Below are positions 43,559 to 52,433 of a DNA stretch of 64,000 nucleotides, piece by piece. Source of the DNA: Mucilaginibacter sp. cycad4 (GTDB taxonomy: Bacteria; Bacteroidota; Bacteroidia; Sphingobacteriales; Sphingobacteriaceae); the NCBI RefSeq assembly GCF_034263275.1, contig NZ_CP139559.1, forward strand, positions 6,324,001 to 6,388,000, given 5' to 3'. Under the pieces are notes generated by a model, which was not told where the DNA came from, did not search any database, and saw only the letters and a list, made by a program, of their open reading frames with translations. Position numbers and translations under genes: made by a program. How positions within the stretch are numbered: position 1 is the stretch's first letter; each line of letters begins with the position of its first letter.

Positions 43559-43607
43559 AAACCTATAAAACAGATCGAAAATATATTTAATAATCAACAA
43601 CTTACAA

Positions 43608-43692
43608 TCATGTCATTGCAGTGAAGCAATCGCATACTATACAGGGGCGGCTATGCTTCCGTGCGATTGCCACACTGCACGCAATGGCATAA
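43608..43692. repeat. CGTCATTGCGAG-family inverted repeat, diverged copy
   Basis: ATGTCATTGCAGTGAAGCAA on the left is answered by GCACGCAATGGCAT on the right around a GC-rich centre. It follows copy B directly, just as 1083-1176 follows copy A. Confidence 0.6.
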
Positions 43693-43711
43693 AGTTATAC
43701 CGATGTGTTTT

Positions 43712-44251
43712 TTAACTTGTAGCCAATTGCGGGCTGGCATTCTTACGTTTTAATATCAATGCCGCTATCAGAGCAATCACCAGGCCAACAGGCAGTACTT
43801 CCATATAAGTAAGTATGATAACACCCAAAGGATTTTTATACATGTTTACATAAGTAGCCATACTTGCGGTTTGCTGTTTAAGTTCCGCGTCTGTTGCGCC
43901 ATGGGCTTTGGCATCCCTTAAAACATGAGCTACATATTTGGTCATAAAATCGGGATAGAAGTTATAGAATTCAATGAGCCATACAAGTACATAAACAGTT
44001 GATGTGATCAACACAATGTAAAAACCTATCTTAAAAGCTTTACCAAAGCTGATGACGCCACCATTGTATTTATCGCGATAGTTTTTGATGGCTACGAATA
44101 TTAATGAGAAAGCCAGCAGCATAGAACCGTAGCCAACCCACATGCTGCCCTGAAAATTGGGGTTGTTGTAACACAGGGCACCCGAAATGCTCATCGTTGC
44201 CGCTATGATCAAACCGGAGATTGATCCAAAAACAAGTACATTCTTTTTCAT
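43712..44251 (-). CDS. DUF4199 membrane protein
   Basis: This 179-residue protein has four membrane segments (~6-27, ~36-55, ~72-93, ~143-165). IKNYRDKYNGGVISFGKAFKIG lies in the loop after the second, the typical DUF4199 pattern. The function is unknown. It is downstream on the same strand of a membrane-anchored LuxR regulator, with a long inverted repeat between them, so regulation by that protein is likely. Confidence 0.88.
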   Translation of the reverse strand: MKKNVLVFGSISGLIIAATMSISGALCYNNPNFQGSMWVGYGSMLLAFSLIFVAIKNYRDKYNGGVISFGKAFKIGFYIVLITSTVYVLVWLIEFYNFYPDFMTKYVAHVLRDAKAHGATDAELKQQTASMATYVNMYKNPLGVIILTYMEVLPVGLVIALIAALILKRKNASPQLATS

Positions 44252-44304
44252 ATCGTTTTATGTTTTGATAGCACAAATTTGATAGTTCGGTATATTTTGA
44301 AGGT

Positions 44305-44355
44305 CATACTTTAGGGTGATTTTGTAAACACAAGTCAATTTAACCCTAAAGTATG
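44305..44355. promoter_or_regulatory. Long inverted repeat between luxR-like and DUF4199 genes (candidate operator)
   Basis: CATACTTTAGGGT (44305-44317) and ACCCTAAAGTATG (44343-44355) are perfect reverse complements. Pairing continues inward with a few mismatches to about 20 bp per arm. No T-run follows on the minus strand, which argues against a plain terminator. Confidence 0.55.
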
Positions 44356-44362
44356 AGCATGC

Positions 44363-44830
44363 TCAGGGAATGATACACAACCGTTTGGCCATTTCGACAG
44401 CCTGGGTACGGCGCTTAACTTCCATTTTTTCAAACACCTTTGCCGAATGCGTTTTGATGGTATTCAACGATACAAACAACCGCTCAGAAATTTCCTGGTT
44501 ACTTAGCCCTTCGGCCATCAGTTGCAAAACTTCCAGCTCACGTTTACTAAGGCCGAGCTTATCAAGTTCGGTTTGATTAATGGTAAATTCGGGGCCATTG
44601 TTAATGTAAACCTGTTTTTCAACAACTACTGTTTTGGGTTTGGTAAGTTTAAGTGCAAGCCAAATTCCCAGTACGGTGAAAAATACTGCTATAGCACCCA
44701 TGTAAGCTTCATAGGCATTATCAATAATGATCAGTTTAAGCTCAAGCCATTTCAACAAAAACAACAGCAATGCAAGCGCTACCGCGTACAGTATGGTATG
44801 TTTGTTTTTAGCCAATAGATTTGAAGCCAT
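44363..44830 (-). CDS. Membrane-anchored LuxR-type transcriptional regulator
   Basis: This 155-residue protein has two membrane helices (~12-32 and ~42-62), then a short linker, then a C-terminal LuxR/GerE helix-turn-helix: LSKRELEVLQLMAEGLSNQEISERLFVSLNTIKTHSAKVFEKM (~93-135). It has no receiver domain. The DNA-binding domain must be cytoplasmic, so the protein would act while tethered to the inner membrane. It sits upstream of a DUF4199 membrane protein, perhaps its partner or target. Confidence 0.88.
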   Translation of the reverse strand: MASNLLAKNKHTILYAVALALLLFLLKWLELKLIIIDNAYEAYMGAIAVFFTVLGIWLALKLTKPKTVVVEKQVYINNGPEFTINQTELDKLGLSKRELEVLQLMAEGLSNQEISERLFVSLNTIKTHSAKVFEKMEVKRRTQAVEMAKRLCIIP

Positions 44831-44896
44831 ATTATAATCACTGAATTATCTTAAAATTAGGATTATTTAAGATAAGCAGAAAAGCCCACAAAACAA

Positions 44897-44918
44897 AAAA
44901 GCGGGAATATCCCGCTCT
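44897..44918 (-). terminator. Rho-independent terminator for the 44956-45336 gene
   Basis: On the minus strand AGCGGGATATTCCCGCT forms a stem and is followed by TTTTTTGTTTTG. Confidence 0.75.
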
Positions 44919-44955
44919 TAAACTTATAATCTAATCCTGAAAATTTTGGTTCCCT

Positions 44956-45336
44956 TTATTCATCAGCGCTATCGCCTGTTTTAGCCGCGTCTTTCTTAGC
45001 TTTTTTATCAGCCTTTAATTTTGCATAGGCTTTTTGTTGTTCGGGGGTGAAAATCTTGTTTAAGCCGGTAGCAGTGCGTTGTTTGATCTTTTGATCGGCC
45101 AGGTGACTTGTTTTTTTATCTTGTTTCAGTTTTTTCAGGCTATCGATACTTGTTGCCTGGGTAAGCAGGATAACGTTCACTTTTTTAGCCTGGTCGGCAG
45201 TAAGTTTTAAGTTTTTTTGCAGGTGCTCGGTTTTGTTGGCCGCTTTTTGAGCAGGCGTTTTTTCAACCTTTTTTTGTGCGTTGGCTGCGAAGTTTAGTCC
45301 GCCGGCAAGGGCCAGTAGCATCAGTAGTTTTTTCAT
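44956..45336 (-). CDS. Small exported basic helical protein
   Basis: This 126-residue protein has a signal peptide (MKKLLMLLALAGGLNFAANA). The rest is Lys/Ala-rich and helical, with KNLKLTADQAKKVNVILL and TPEQQKAYAKLKADKK resembling the Spy/LTXXQ pattern of envelope chaperones (DUF4890-like). The family is not certain. It may help extracytoplasmic folding or metal stress. It is a single gene with its own terminator, divergent from the DUF1800 gene. Confidence 0.75.
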   Translation of the reverse strand: MKKLLMLLALAGGLNFAANAQKKVEKTPAQKAANKTEHLQKNLKLTADQAKKVNVILLTQATSIDSLKKLKQDKKTSHLADQKIKQRTATGLNKIFTPEQQKAYAKLKADKKAKKDAAKTGDSADE

Positions 45337-45500
45337 GTTTTTTTATTTTTTGCAGATAATTAATTTATTGACAATATAGATCAGTTTTAGTTTAAATGGC
45401 CATACATTTAAGTTTGTTTTACAATTAAATTAAACCAAAGGGCTTTTTTATGGTCATACTAATGCAAAAGTTAAATTTTTAATTTAATAACCCGGATACT

Positions 45501-47444
45501 ATGAAAAAGGCTGTTAAGTACTGGTGTGGCTTTGTTGTGTTGTTGTGTTTGTTTACCGTATTTACTGCCTTTTTGCCGGGCTATCCTACTGCAAGTTTAA
45601 AATTTCCCTATAAACAGGCGGGTTTAACAGCCGAACAGGCTGCGGCTCATTTATTGAGCCGTTTTACTTATGGGGCAACCCCGGGCGAAGTAGAAGAAGT
45701 AGCCAAAATAGGCCTTGAAAAGTGGTTTGCCCAACAATTGGATGCCCAACTCCCGGATGATTCCCTTAATCAACTCTTAAATAAATACGATGCCTTAAAA
45801 CTGAGTAATACAGAAGTTGTTGCCCAATACCCCAAAGGCGCGCAGGTTTTGCGAATGGCTGTCAGGGATGGTGTAGTCAACAAAGATTCGGTAAAAACAG
45901 ATCGCAAGGCTTATCGCGATCAGTTGCAAAACTACATGCAGCAAAACGGACTAAAACCCGAGCAGGAGCTGTTACGCCAATTCATCAACCAAAAAATATT
46001 AAGAGCTGCTTACAGCAATAATCAATTACAGGAAGTAATGACCAGCTTTTGGTTCAATCATTTCAATGTATCTATAGTAAAAAACGACTGCTCCCAGTTT
46101 ATTCCCGCTTATGAGCGCGATGTGATCCGCCCGAATGCCCTTGGCAAATTTAATGATCTGTTATTAGCTACTGCCAAATCGCCGGCTATGCTATATTATT
46201 TGGATAATTTCAGCAGCTCGGGGAATAAGGACAATATGGAGCAAGGCAATGTGCCAATCCGTCGCCGGTTGATACAGCAAATGCAAAGTGCCGATACAGG
46301 TCGGTTTACCAATATGCCCAAACTAAACAAAGCAAAAAAAGCACAGGGGCTTAATGAAAATTATGCCCGCGAGGTAATGGAACTGCATACCCTTGGCGTT
46401 GATGGCGGCTATACCCAGCAGGATGTTACCCAGGCTGCCAAAGTGCTTACCGGCTGGTCGGTTTACCCAATGGGTACTTACGGACAAGCCGGGCAAAAAC
46501 TGATGACCCGCATTGGAGATGAAAAACTGCAAAGCCGCGGTTTTGTACATGATAGCGATTTTCTGTTTAACCCCAACAAGCATGATAATGGCGAAAAGAC
46601 GGTATTAGGCCATCATTTTGCAGCCGGAGGCGGGTACGATGAGGGTGTGCAACTGCTTAATATGCTGGGACATCAACAAGCTACGGCGAAATTTATATCA
46701 AAGAAAATAGCTGTGCGATTTGTGAGCGATAGCCCGCCGCAAAGCCTTATTGATAAAATGGCCCGTACTTTTATGAATAAGGATGGTGATATTAAACAGG
46801 TATTGATCACCATGGTTAATGCGCCTGAATTTTGGAGCGCGGCAGCCGTAAGGGAAAAAACAAAATCGCCTTTTGAGCTGGCCATAGGCTCGGTACGTTC
46901 CTTACATGCCGATATTACCCAGCCTTACCAGTTATTTAACTGGATCAATAAAATGGGCGAAAAGATGTACTATTACCAGGCCCCGACCGGCTTCCCCGAT
47001 AAAGGCCAATACTGGATCAATACCGGAGCATTGCTTAACCGTATGAACTTTGGTTTGGCGCTGGCATCGGGCCGGATCCCCGGGGTAAAGGTTGGTCTTA
47101 CAGCACTCAATAACCATCACGAGCCCGAAAGCGCACAAGCCGCGCTCATGACCTATAGTAAGATCATTATGCCGGGCCGTAAGCTTGATGAAACCATCAA
47201 GCGGCTTACCCCGATGCTTAACGATCCCAAACTTATGGAAAAGGTTGACAAAGCCAGCGCCAAAACTCCTGCCGCAACCGCGGTGCCGGCGGCTGCCAAC
47301 GATGAGATGATGGATCAGCAGGCGGGCTTAAAAGGTAAACGAAAAAATAATTTTATAGCGATGCAAACTAACACGGGTAACAACTCTATGCTGGCGCAGG
47401 TGGTTGGGGTTATCATTGGCTCGCCCGAATATCAGAGGCGTTAA
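45501..47444 (+). CDS. DUF1800 family exported protein
   Basis: This 647-residue protein has an N-terminal hydrophobic segment (VKYWCGFVVLLCLFTVFTAF). DUF1800 blocks are LLSRFTYGATPGEVEEVAKIGLEKWF, MTSFWFNHFNVSI, LNENYAREVMELHTLGVDGGYTQQDV and FSSSGNKDN. The domain is widespread in Bacteroidota and Planctomycetes, always near DUF1501, with no established activity. An Ala/Pro linker at ~590-615 breaks the C-terminal part. It is 18 bp ahead of the DUF1501 gene and is one operon with it. Confidence 0.93.
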   Translation: MKKAVKYWCGFVVLLCLFTVFTAFLPGYPTASLKFPYKQAGLTAEQAAAHLLSRFTYGATPGEVEEVAKIGLEKWFAQQLDAQLPDDSLNQLLNKYDALKLSNTEVVAQYPKGAQVLRMAVRDGVVNKDSVKTDRKAYRDQLQNYMQQNGLKPEQELLRQFINQKILRAAYSNNQLQEVMTSFWFNHFNVSIVKNDCSQFIPAYERDVIRPNALGKFNDLLLATAKSPAMLYYLDNFSSSGNKDNMEQGNVPIRRRLIQQMQSADTGRFTNMPKLNKAKKAQGLNENYAREVMELHTLGVDGGYTQQDVTQAAKVLTGWSVYPMGTYGQAGQKLMTRIGDEKLQSRGFVHDSDFLFNPNKHDNGEKTVLGHHFAAGGGYDEGVQLLNMLGHQQATAKFISKKIAVRFVSDSPPQSLIDKMARTFMNKDGDIKQVLITMVNAPEFWSAAAVREKTKSPFELAIGSVRSLHADITQPYQLFNWINKMGEKMYYYQAPTGFPDKGQYWINTGALLNRMNFGLALASGRIPGVKVGLTALNNHHEPESAQAALMTYSKIIMPGRKLDETIKRLTPMLNDPKLMEKVDKASAKTPAATAVPAAANDEMMDQQAGLKGKRKNNFIAMQTNTGNNSMLAQVVGVIIGSPEYQRR

Positions 47445-47462
47445 TTGCAGGAGGATAAATAA

Positions 47463-48734
47463 ATGGTATCAAGAAGAGGATTTTTAAAATCGGGCGGACT
47501 GGCCCTTTTAGGCGTAGGATTGCTGGGCGGGATACCCGGTTTTTTAGCCGAGGCAGCTGCGAGCGAAAAGATCTTATCACCCTATAAAAAGAAAAAAACG
47601 CTGGTATGTATCTTTCAGCGGGGCGCTATGGATGGCCTGATGGCTGTTACCCCATTTACAGATGATTATTTGAAAGCAGCCCGGCCAAACCTGTTCATGT
47701 CGGCAGCCAAAAATGGTGCGGGCAACCCGTTGATAGACCTGGACGGGCGCTTTGGTTTGCACCCTGCCATGAAGGCATTTGAACCCATGTTCCGCGAAAA
47801 GCGTTTGGGCGTTGTTCATGGCATAGGCTCACCCAATAATACCCGTTCGCATTTTGATGCACAGGACTATATGGAATCGGGCACTCCATTCAATAAAGGC
47901 ACCTCAAGCGGCTGGCTTAACCGCGCCGTGGGTTTGCTTGGCCATGATGCACTTACTCCTTTTACAGCGGTGAGCATGACATCGGCCATGCCGCGTTCTT
48001 TTTATGGCGATAATCCCTCGGTAGCCATCAGCAATTTGCAGGATTTTGCCATTCAAATGCGGGGCAATCCTGCCGGAGCTAATATGGCAGCAAAAAGTTT
48101 TGAAGACTTGTATGATCAAACCGCATCGGGTTTATTGAAACAAACCGGAAAGGAAAGTTTTGAGGCCATGAAAATGCTGCAGAAAACCGATGTTAAAAAT
48201 TATACACCTGCCAATGGCGCTGTTTACCCCAACTCGGCATTGGGCAATTCGCTGAAACAAATAGCCCAACTCATTAAAATGGATGTGGGACTGGAAGTTG
48301 CCTTTGCCGAATCGAACGGGTGGGATACCCACTTTAACCAGGGAACCGAAAATGGCATCTTCGCCCGGAATGTTGCCGACCTAAGCAACAGTATGATGGC
48401 CCTGTGGACTGACCTTGGCGCCTACCAGGACGATGTTACTGTAATGACCATGACCGAATTTGGCCGTACCGTACATCAAAACGGGACAGGTGGTACCGAT
48501 CATGGCAGGGCCTCATGTAATTTTATTTTAGGTAATAATGTAAGCGGCGGTTTAGTTTATGGCGATGTGAAGCCGCTCGCCGTCGAGAACCTTGAAGATG
48601 GCCGCGACCTTGCGGTAACTACCGACTTTAGAAGTGTGTTCAGTTCAGTAGCTGATAAGCATCTCTCCATAAATAATGATCATATACTGTTTCCCGACTG
48701 GAAAGGGGATAGGGTGAATGTGATGAAAGGGTAA
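47463..48734 (+). CDS. DUF1501 family protein with twin-arginine signal
   Basis: This 423-residue protein begins with a twin-arginine signal SRRGFLKSGGLALLGVGLLGG (~3-23), so it is exported folded. The sulfatase-like fold of DUF1501 is seen in FQRGAMDGLMAVTPF, GLHPAMKAFEPMFRE, SNGWDTHFNQG and MTEFGRTVHQNGTGGTDHGR. The conserved Asp/His residues suggest a metal-dependent alkaline-phosphatase-superfamily site, but no substrate is known. It is paired with DUF1800. Confidence 0.93.
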   Translation: MVSRRGFLKSGGLALLGVGLLGGIPGFLAEAAASEKILSPYKKKKTLVCIFQRGAMDGLMAVTPFTDDYLKAARPNLFMSAAKNGAGNPLIDLDGRFGLHPAMKAFEPMFREKRLGVVHGIGSPNNTRSHFDAQDYMESGTPFNKGTSSGWLNRAVGLLGHDALTPFTAVSMTSAMPRSFYGDNPSVAISNLQDFAIQMRGNPAGANMAAKSFEDLYDQTASGLLKQTGKESFEAMKMLQKTDVKNYTPANGAVYPNSALGNSLKQIAQLIKMDVGLEVAFAESNGWDTHFNQGTENGIFARNVADLSNSMMALWTDLGAYQDDVTVMTMTEFGRTVHQNGTGGTDHGRASCNFILGNNVSGGLVYGDVKPLAVENLEDGRDLAVTTDFRSVFSSVADKHLSINNDHILFPDWKGDRVNVMKG

Positions 48735-48750
48735 GTAAGACCGAAGTACT

Positions 48751-48861
48751 GCCGCCGCTCGCCTCCTGGCAAGTGGTAACTATTGCACAGCACACTGGCC
48801 TGTATGCAATCGCGGGCATCCTGCTGCATAAAGGCGCCCGGCTGAAGTCGGGCGTTGGTAA
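48751..48861 (+). repeat. Dispersed ~115-bp structured repeat, copy 2
   Basis: GCCGCCGCTCGCCTCCTGGC, then AAGTGGTAACTATT, ACTGGCCTG and CGGGCGTTGG appear in the same order as on the minus strand of 12131-12251. It lies just after the DUF1501 stop. Confidence 0.6.
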
Positions 48862-48974
48862 AGTGCAGTCAAGTTTCAAAAGCTATTTTTGATACATATC
48901 GACTAAAAACTGAACCGATATGAATAACCCCCATTTAGCAGTTTAAGTTAAATTCGTTTAAACAGTTCATTTCC

Positions 48975-49478
48975 ATGAAAAAAACCATCTGTCTGTTCAG
49001 CCTTTTCCTATTGTTTAGTTTAACGCTTTCTGCACAGGAAATAAAAGGCAATTATGCAATCAAGAATGAGCAAACCGGGATGCTGTTACGGGTTAAAGAC
49101 GCACATTCAGAAAACGGTACCCCACTGGTTGCTTACTATCCCGAAAACTGGAAATGCATGACCTGGAATTTTAAACATATTGCAGCGAATACCTATCAGC
49201 TTCAGAATTTGCTTACCAATAAAACATTTCAGCCTAAGGGCGATGCTGATGTAAACGTAGCTTTAGAGGAACAACCGCTTAATGCAAACAGCGCCAATCA
49301 GCAATATGAATTTGAGGCGATAGATAAAGATACTTTCATGATTAAACTGAAAGGAACAGACTTATACATTACTCCATCTGATAAAAAGGGAGCAGTTAAC
49401 TCACAGATAGTTTTAGCTAAAAAGACAAATACAAAAGACCAGTATTGGGATATTTACCCACAATCGCCTGCCATGTGA
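48975..49478 (+). CDS. Exported ricin-type beta-trefoil-like protein
   Basis: This 167-residue protein has a signal peptide ending LTLSAQ (~20). The mature protein shows three trefoil-like blocks: GNYAIKNEQTGMLLRVKDAH, NTYQLQNLLTNKTFQPKGD and DTFMIKLKGTDLYITPSD, with QYWDIYP at the end standing in for the QxW motif. It is probably a carbohydrate-binding lectin of RICIN type (~40% helix-free), though no catalytic domain is attached. It is a single gene. Confidence 0.72.
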   Translation: MKKTICLFSLFLLFSLTLSAQEIKGNYAIKNEQTGMLLRVKDAHSENGTPLVAYYPENWKCMTWNFKHIAANTYQLQNLLTNKTFQPKGDADVNVALEEQPLNANSANQQYEFEAIDKDTFMIKLKGTDLYITPSDKKGAVNSQIVLAKKTNTKDQYWDIYPQSPAM

Positions 49479-49559
49479 TTCACTATCTGAAGATGCTGTG
49501 CTAAGCGGTAATATTGCGATGAATAGGATTATGCAACTGTATCTGCCTGCAACAGTGCG

Positions 49560-50165
49560 TTAATCAGCCGTAAATAAAAGATTCAGCGAAACTGCTATCT
49601 CGTCGGTGATAACTGTGTTTTTTATGGCCGAAAAGAAATCCCATGCTTCACGTTTGGGCTGCATATCGATTTTCCACTTAATACGGTCAATTGTTGTATT
49701 TGCTTTAGCGCTGATAATATCGTTCTTTTTGATGATAGCTGCCATAAATTCAATGGAATTACTGATCCCTTTTATAGTAAGGATGCCGGCCACTTTAAAA
49801 TTGGTTGATTGGCCAACGCGTGTAATTTCTTTAACAACCATGGTTGCTTCCGGGTATCGGTCTATTGCAAAAAAGCCTTCTTTTTTCAACTCTTCATCTA
49901 CCTTTTTATTCCCGGCTGCATCGGCATGATCGGTGCTGCGCATAGTGTTCATATTCAGGCTAAAGGTTCCGTTTTTAGGTTCGCCGCCGGCTGTATAATC
50001 CAGGTTGCCCGAGTTAAAAAGCAGATAGCCGTAATGACCGCCCATGGTTTTGCGGGTATCCCATAAAACTTTACTTTTTTTAACATCTAAATGGTAGGTT
50101 TGCTGTGCCGCGGCCGGGAGCAGGGCCATGGACAGCAACAGGATAATTGCGGATTCTTTTAACAT
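49560..50165 (-). CDS. YceI-family periplasmic protein
   Basis: This 201-residue protein has a signal peptide (ESAIILLLSMALLPAAAQ). The lipocalin-like YceI domain follows: YHLDVKKSKVLWDTRKTMGGHYGYL, then FSLNMNTMRSTD, FFAIDRYPEATMVVKEI and AGILTIKGISNSIEF. YceI proteins bind polyisoprenoid-like lipids in the periplasm. Two bases of intergenic logic matter here: a -7 box lies 20 bp upstream, and the divergent neighbour encodes a membrane-bound transcription factor. Confidence 0.92.
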   Translation of the reverse strand: MLKESAIILLLSMALLPAAAQQTYHLDVKKSKVLWDTRKTMGGHYGYLLFNSGNLDYTAGGEPKNGTFSLNMNTMRSTDHADAAGNKKVDEELKKEGFFAIDRYPEATMVVKEITRVGQSTNFKVAGILTIKGISNSIEFMAAIIKKNDIISAKANTTIDRIKWKIDMQPKREAWDFFSAIKNTVITDEIAVSLNLLFTAD

Positions 50166-50185
50166 TGCTTAATTGATTTATGGCG

Positions 50186-50193
50186 CAAACCTA
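50186..50193 (-). promoter_or_regulatory. Bacteroidota -7 box (TAGGTTTG) for the yceI-like gene
   Basis: TAGGTTTG on the minus strand fits TAnnTTTG and lies 20 bp before the ATG. Confidence 0.5.
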
Positions 50194-50268
50194 CTCAGCT
50201 TCAATATGTTTGTTATTGCTGATATTGTAAATAAAATTGTAAACTTTGTAAATTAAATCTCCAGGAAT

Positions 50269-51165
50269 ATGGCCGGCTCCAAATCACCAATGAATAAGAC
50301 AACCAAACGCCTGCTGGGGCTTGGTTGTCTGCTGCTCATGACCCTTTTATGTGTGGCTTTCAGCTTTACCGGTAAGGATGACTTTGATATGGCCCGGCAG
50401 GAAATTCTGCTCCGCAGAATTGGACATGAGGTGCTGTTATATTCAGGTGATAGTACGTCGCGGGTGATGCCGGTACAAAAGGTTGCCGAAAATGAGTACC
50501 AGTTACGGTTTGAAAATGAATTTTCTTTTCAGCCTGATTCGCTCGAAAAAGCAATCGGCAGTGCGCTGGCAAAGGACAACCTGGCTAACGACTATATTGT
50601 GAGCGTTTTGAATTGTACAGGGAAGGATGTGATATTTGGCTATGCTATATTCAAAAATAAAAAAGATAACATAATGCCCTGCTCGGGGCGGAAACAGCCT
50701 AAAAGCTGTTATGTGATCAACCTCAAATTCAAAAGCCAGGGATTGAATATGCCTCAAAAAGGCTATTTAATTGGCGGGATACCTTTATTGGCATTTATCG
50801 GGCTTGTAATTTCAATGTCGGGTAAAGGCCGAAAAAATATAGTTGAAAACAGCCCTGCCCCGGATAATGGTTTTAAAATGGGTAATATCATATTTAACCC
50901 GGCCAGGCGGCAGTTGCAAAGTGCCGGAATGGTTACCGAACTTACCTTAAAAGAAAACAAACTGCTGCTCATCTTCGCCCGGTCGCCAAATGTGATCATT
51001 GAAAGGAGCAGGCTTCAGAAGGAGATTTGGGAAGATGAAGGCGTAATTGTTGGCCGGAGCCTTGATATGTTCATATCAAAACTACGCAAAAAACTGGAGC
51101 ATGATCCGGCTATTAAACTGGTGAATATACACGGCAAGGGATATAAGCTGGAAATCAACGGGTAA
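50269..51165 (+). CDS. ToxR-like membrane-bound winged-helix regulator
   Basis: This 298-residue protein has two membrane helices (~14-31, LLGLGCLLLMTLLCVAFSF, and ~163-181, LIGGIPLLAFIGLVISM). They enclose a ~130-residue extracytoplasmic domain with two or three Cys (LNCTGKDV, MPCSGRKQ, KSCYVI). The C-terminal ~90 residues form an OmpR/PhoB winged helix: ELTLKENKLLLIFARSP, then GRSLDMFISKLRKKLE and IHGKGYKLEI. It senses outside and binds DNA inside, without phosphorylation. It is divergent from the YceI gene with 103 bp between starts, a likely target. Confidence 0.88.
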   Translation: MAGSKSPMNKTTKRLLGLGCLLLMTLLCVAFSFTGKDDFDMARQEILLRRIGHEVLLYSGDSTSRVMPVQKVAENEYQLRFENEFSFQPDSLEKAIGSALAKDNLANDYIVSVLNCTGKDVIFGYAIFKNKKDNIMPCSGRKQPKSCYVINLKFKSQGLNMPQKGYLIGGIPLLAFIGLVISMSGKGRKNIVENSPAPDNGFKMGNIIFNPARRQLQSAGMVTELTLKENKLLLIFARSPNVIIERSRLQKEIWEDEGVIVGRSLDMFISKLRKKLEHDPAIKLVNIHGKGYKLEING

Positions 51166-51487
51166 TTACTTTTGTGATTACAAACTACAGGTAATCCAAA
51201 GGCCAAAATACAGTAACACGGCTTTTTACAAATGATTTTTATAGCAGCAATGCATATCTTCAAACCTTTCTGTCAAAAAAATAGCTGATTTATCGCATAC
51301 AGGTAAATTTCGATACGATTTTGAATGCCCCCTCTTTAATTTACTACTTTTGGACTGCCTATCAGCTTTGCTTTCGGATAAACAAAAACATCCTGAGAAA
51401 AGCATAAAGGTGTTACACTGATAATCATTTGTTAAAAACTGCCCTGCATCTTCAGCGTTTTATTAATCACCATAATTGAAAAACAAA
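51166..51487. other. 322-bp gap without a gene
   Basis: No reading frame or repeat was recognised here. The only notable element is a TACTTTTG box at 51345-51352 (TAnnTTTG type), which would give the hydrolase gene a ~130-nt leader. Confidence 0.5.
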
Positions 51488-52309
51488 ATGAGTAAAATTA
51501 CAGTAAAAGACGGAACCGAAATTTATTACAAGGACTGGGGAACCGGGCAACCATTGGTTTTTCATCACGGCTGGCCCCTATCTGCCGATGACTGGGATGC
51601 CCAGATGTTCTTCTTCCTTGAACAAGGATACCGGGTTATAGCGCACGACCGCCGCGGTCACGGACGCTCAAGCCAAACCGCAACAGGTAATGAAATGGAC
51701 ACCTATGCAACCGATGTTGCCGAGCTTGTTGAGGCACTTGACCTGAAGGATGCAATCCACATCGGGCACTCTACAGGTGGTGGCGAGGTTATTCATTACG
51801 CTGCAAAATATGGAAAAGGCCGCATTGCCAAAGCTGTGCTGATCAGTGCGGTTCCTCCTGTTATGGTTCAAAGCGAAAGTAACCCCGATGGTGTTCCGAT
51901 TGCTGTATTTGACGGGATCCGTGAAAGTACGGCAACTCAAAGAAATCAATTTTACCAGGACCTAACTATTCCGTTTTACGGTTATAACCGCGAAGGTGCT
52001 AAAGTTTCACAAGGCATCAGGGACAACTGGTGGCGCCAGGGCATGATGGGTGGTATAAAAGCACATTATGACTGTGTTAAAGCTTTTTCGGAAACAGATT
52101 TTACAGAAGACCTTAAAAGCGTGGATATTCCTGTACTTGTTTTGCATGGCGAAGACGACCAGATCGTTCCGTTTGCAAACTCGGCACTAAAGTCTATAAA
52201 GCACCTGAAAAATGGTAAACTGATCTCTTACCCGGGTTTCCCGCATGGTATGCCTACTACCGAGGCTGCAACCATCAACAAAGATCTTTTAGCTTTTATT
52301 AAAGAATAA
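51488..52309 (+). CDS. Alpha/beta hydrolase (non-heme chloroperoxidase/arylesterase type)
   Basis: The start is at MSKITVKDGTEIYYKDWGTG, the normal start of this group; a TTG four codons earlier is in frame. The 273-residue protein has the oxyanion loop HHGWPLSADDWD, nucleophile elbow IGHSTGGGEV (Ser ~96), Asp in LHGEDDQIVPF (~223) and His in GFPHGMPTTEA (~252). It hydrolyses esters, and members can perhydrolyse acids in vitro. The natural substrate is unknown. It is a single gene followed by a terminator. Confidence 0.92.
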   Translation: MSKITVKDGTEIYYKDWGTGQPLVFHHGWPLSADDWDAQMFFFLEQGYRVIAHDRRGHGRSSQTATGNEMDTYATDVAELVEALDLKDAIHIGHSTGGGEVIHYAAKYGKGRIAKAVLISAVPPVMVQSESNPDGVPIAVFDGIRESTATQRNQFYQDLTIPFYGYNREGAKVSQGIRDNWWRQGMMGGIKAHYDCVKAFSETDFTEDLKSVDIPVLVLHGEDDQIVPFANSALKSIKHLKNGKLISYPGFPHGMPTTEAATINKDLLAFIKE

Positions 52310-52347
52310 TATAAAAAGTTATTTTGTTAAATTAAATAACTATAACT

Positions 52348-52382
52348 AAATCGACTGCCCGTAAAAGGCAGTCGATTTTACT
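52348..52382 (+). terminator. Rho-independent terminator after the hydrolase gene
   Basis: AAATCGACTGCC / GGCAGTCGATTT has a 7-nt loop and is followed by TACTAATG; the stem is perfect over 12 bp. Confidence 0.7.
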
Positions 52383-52433
52383 AATGTTTCTCAGTAATTA
52401 TTATTAAAGAATAATTTAAACATTATATACAAG

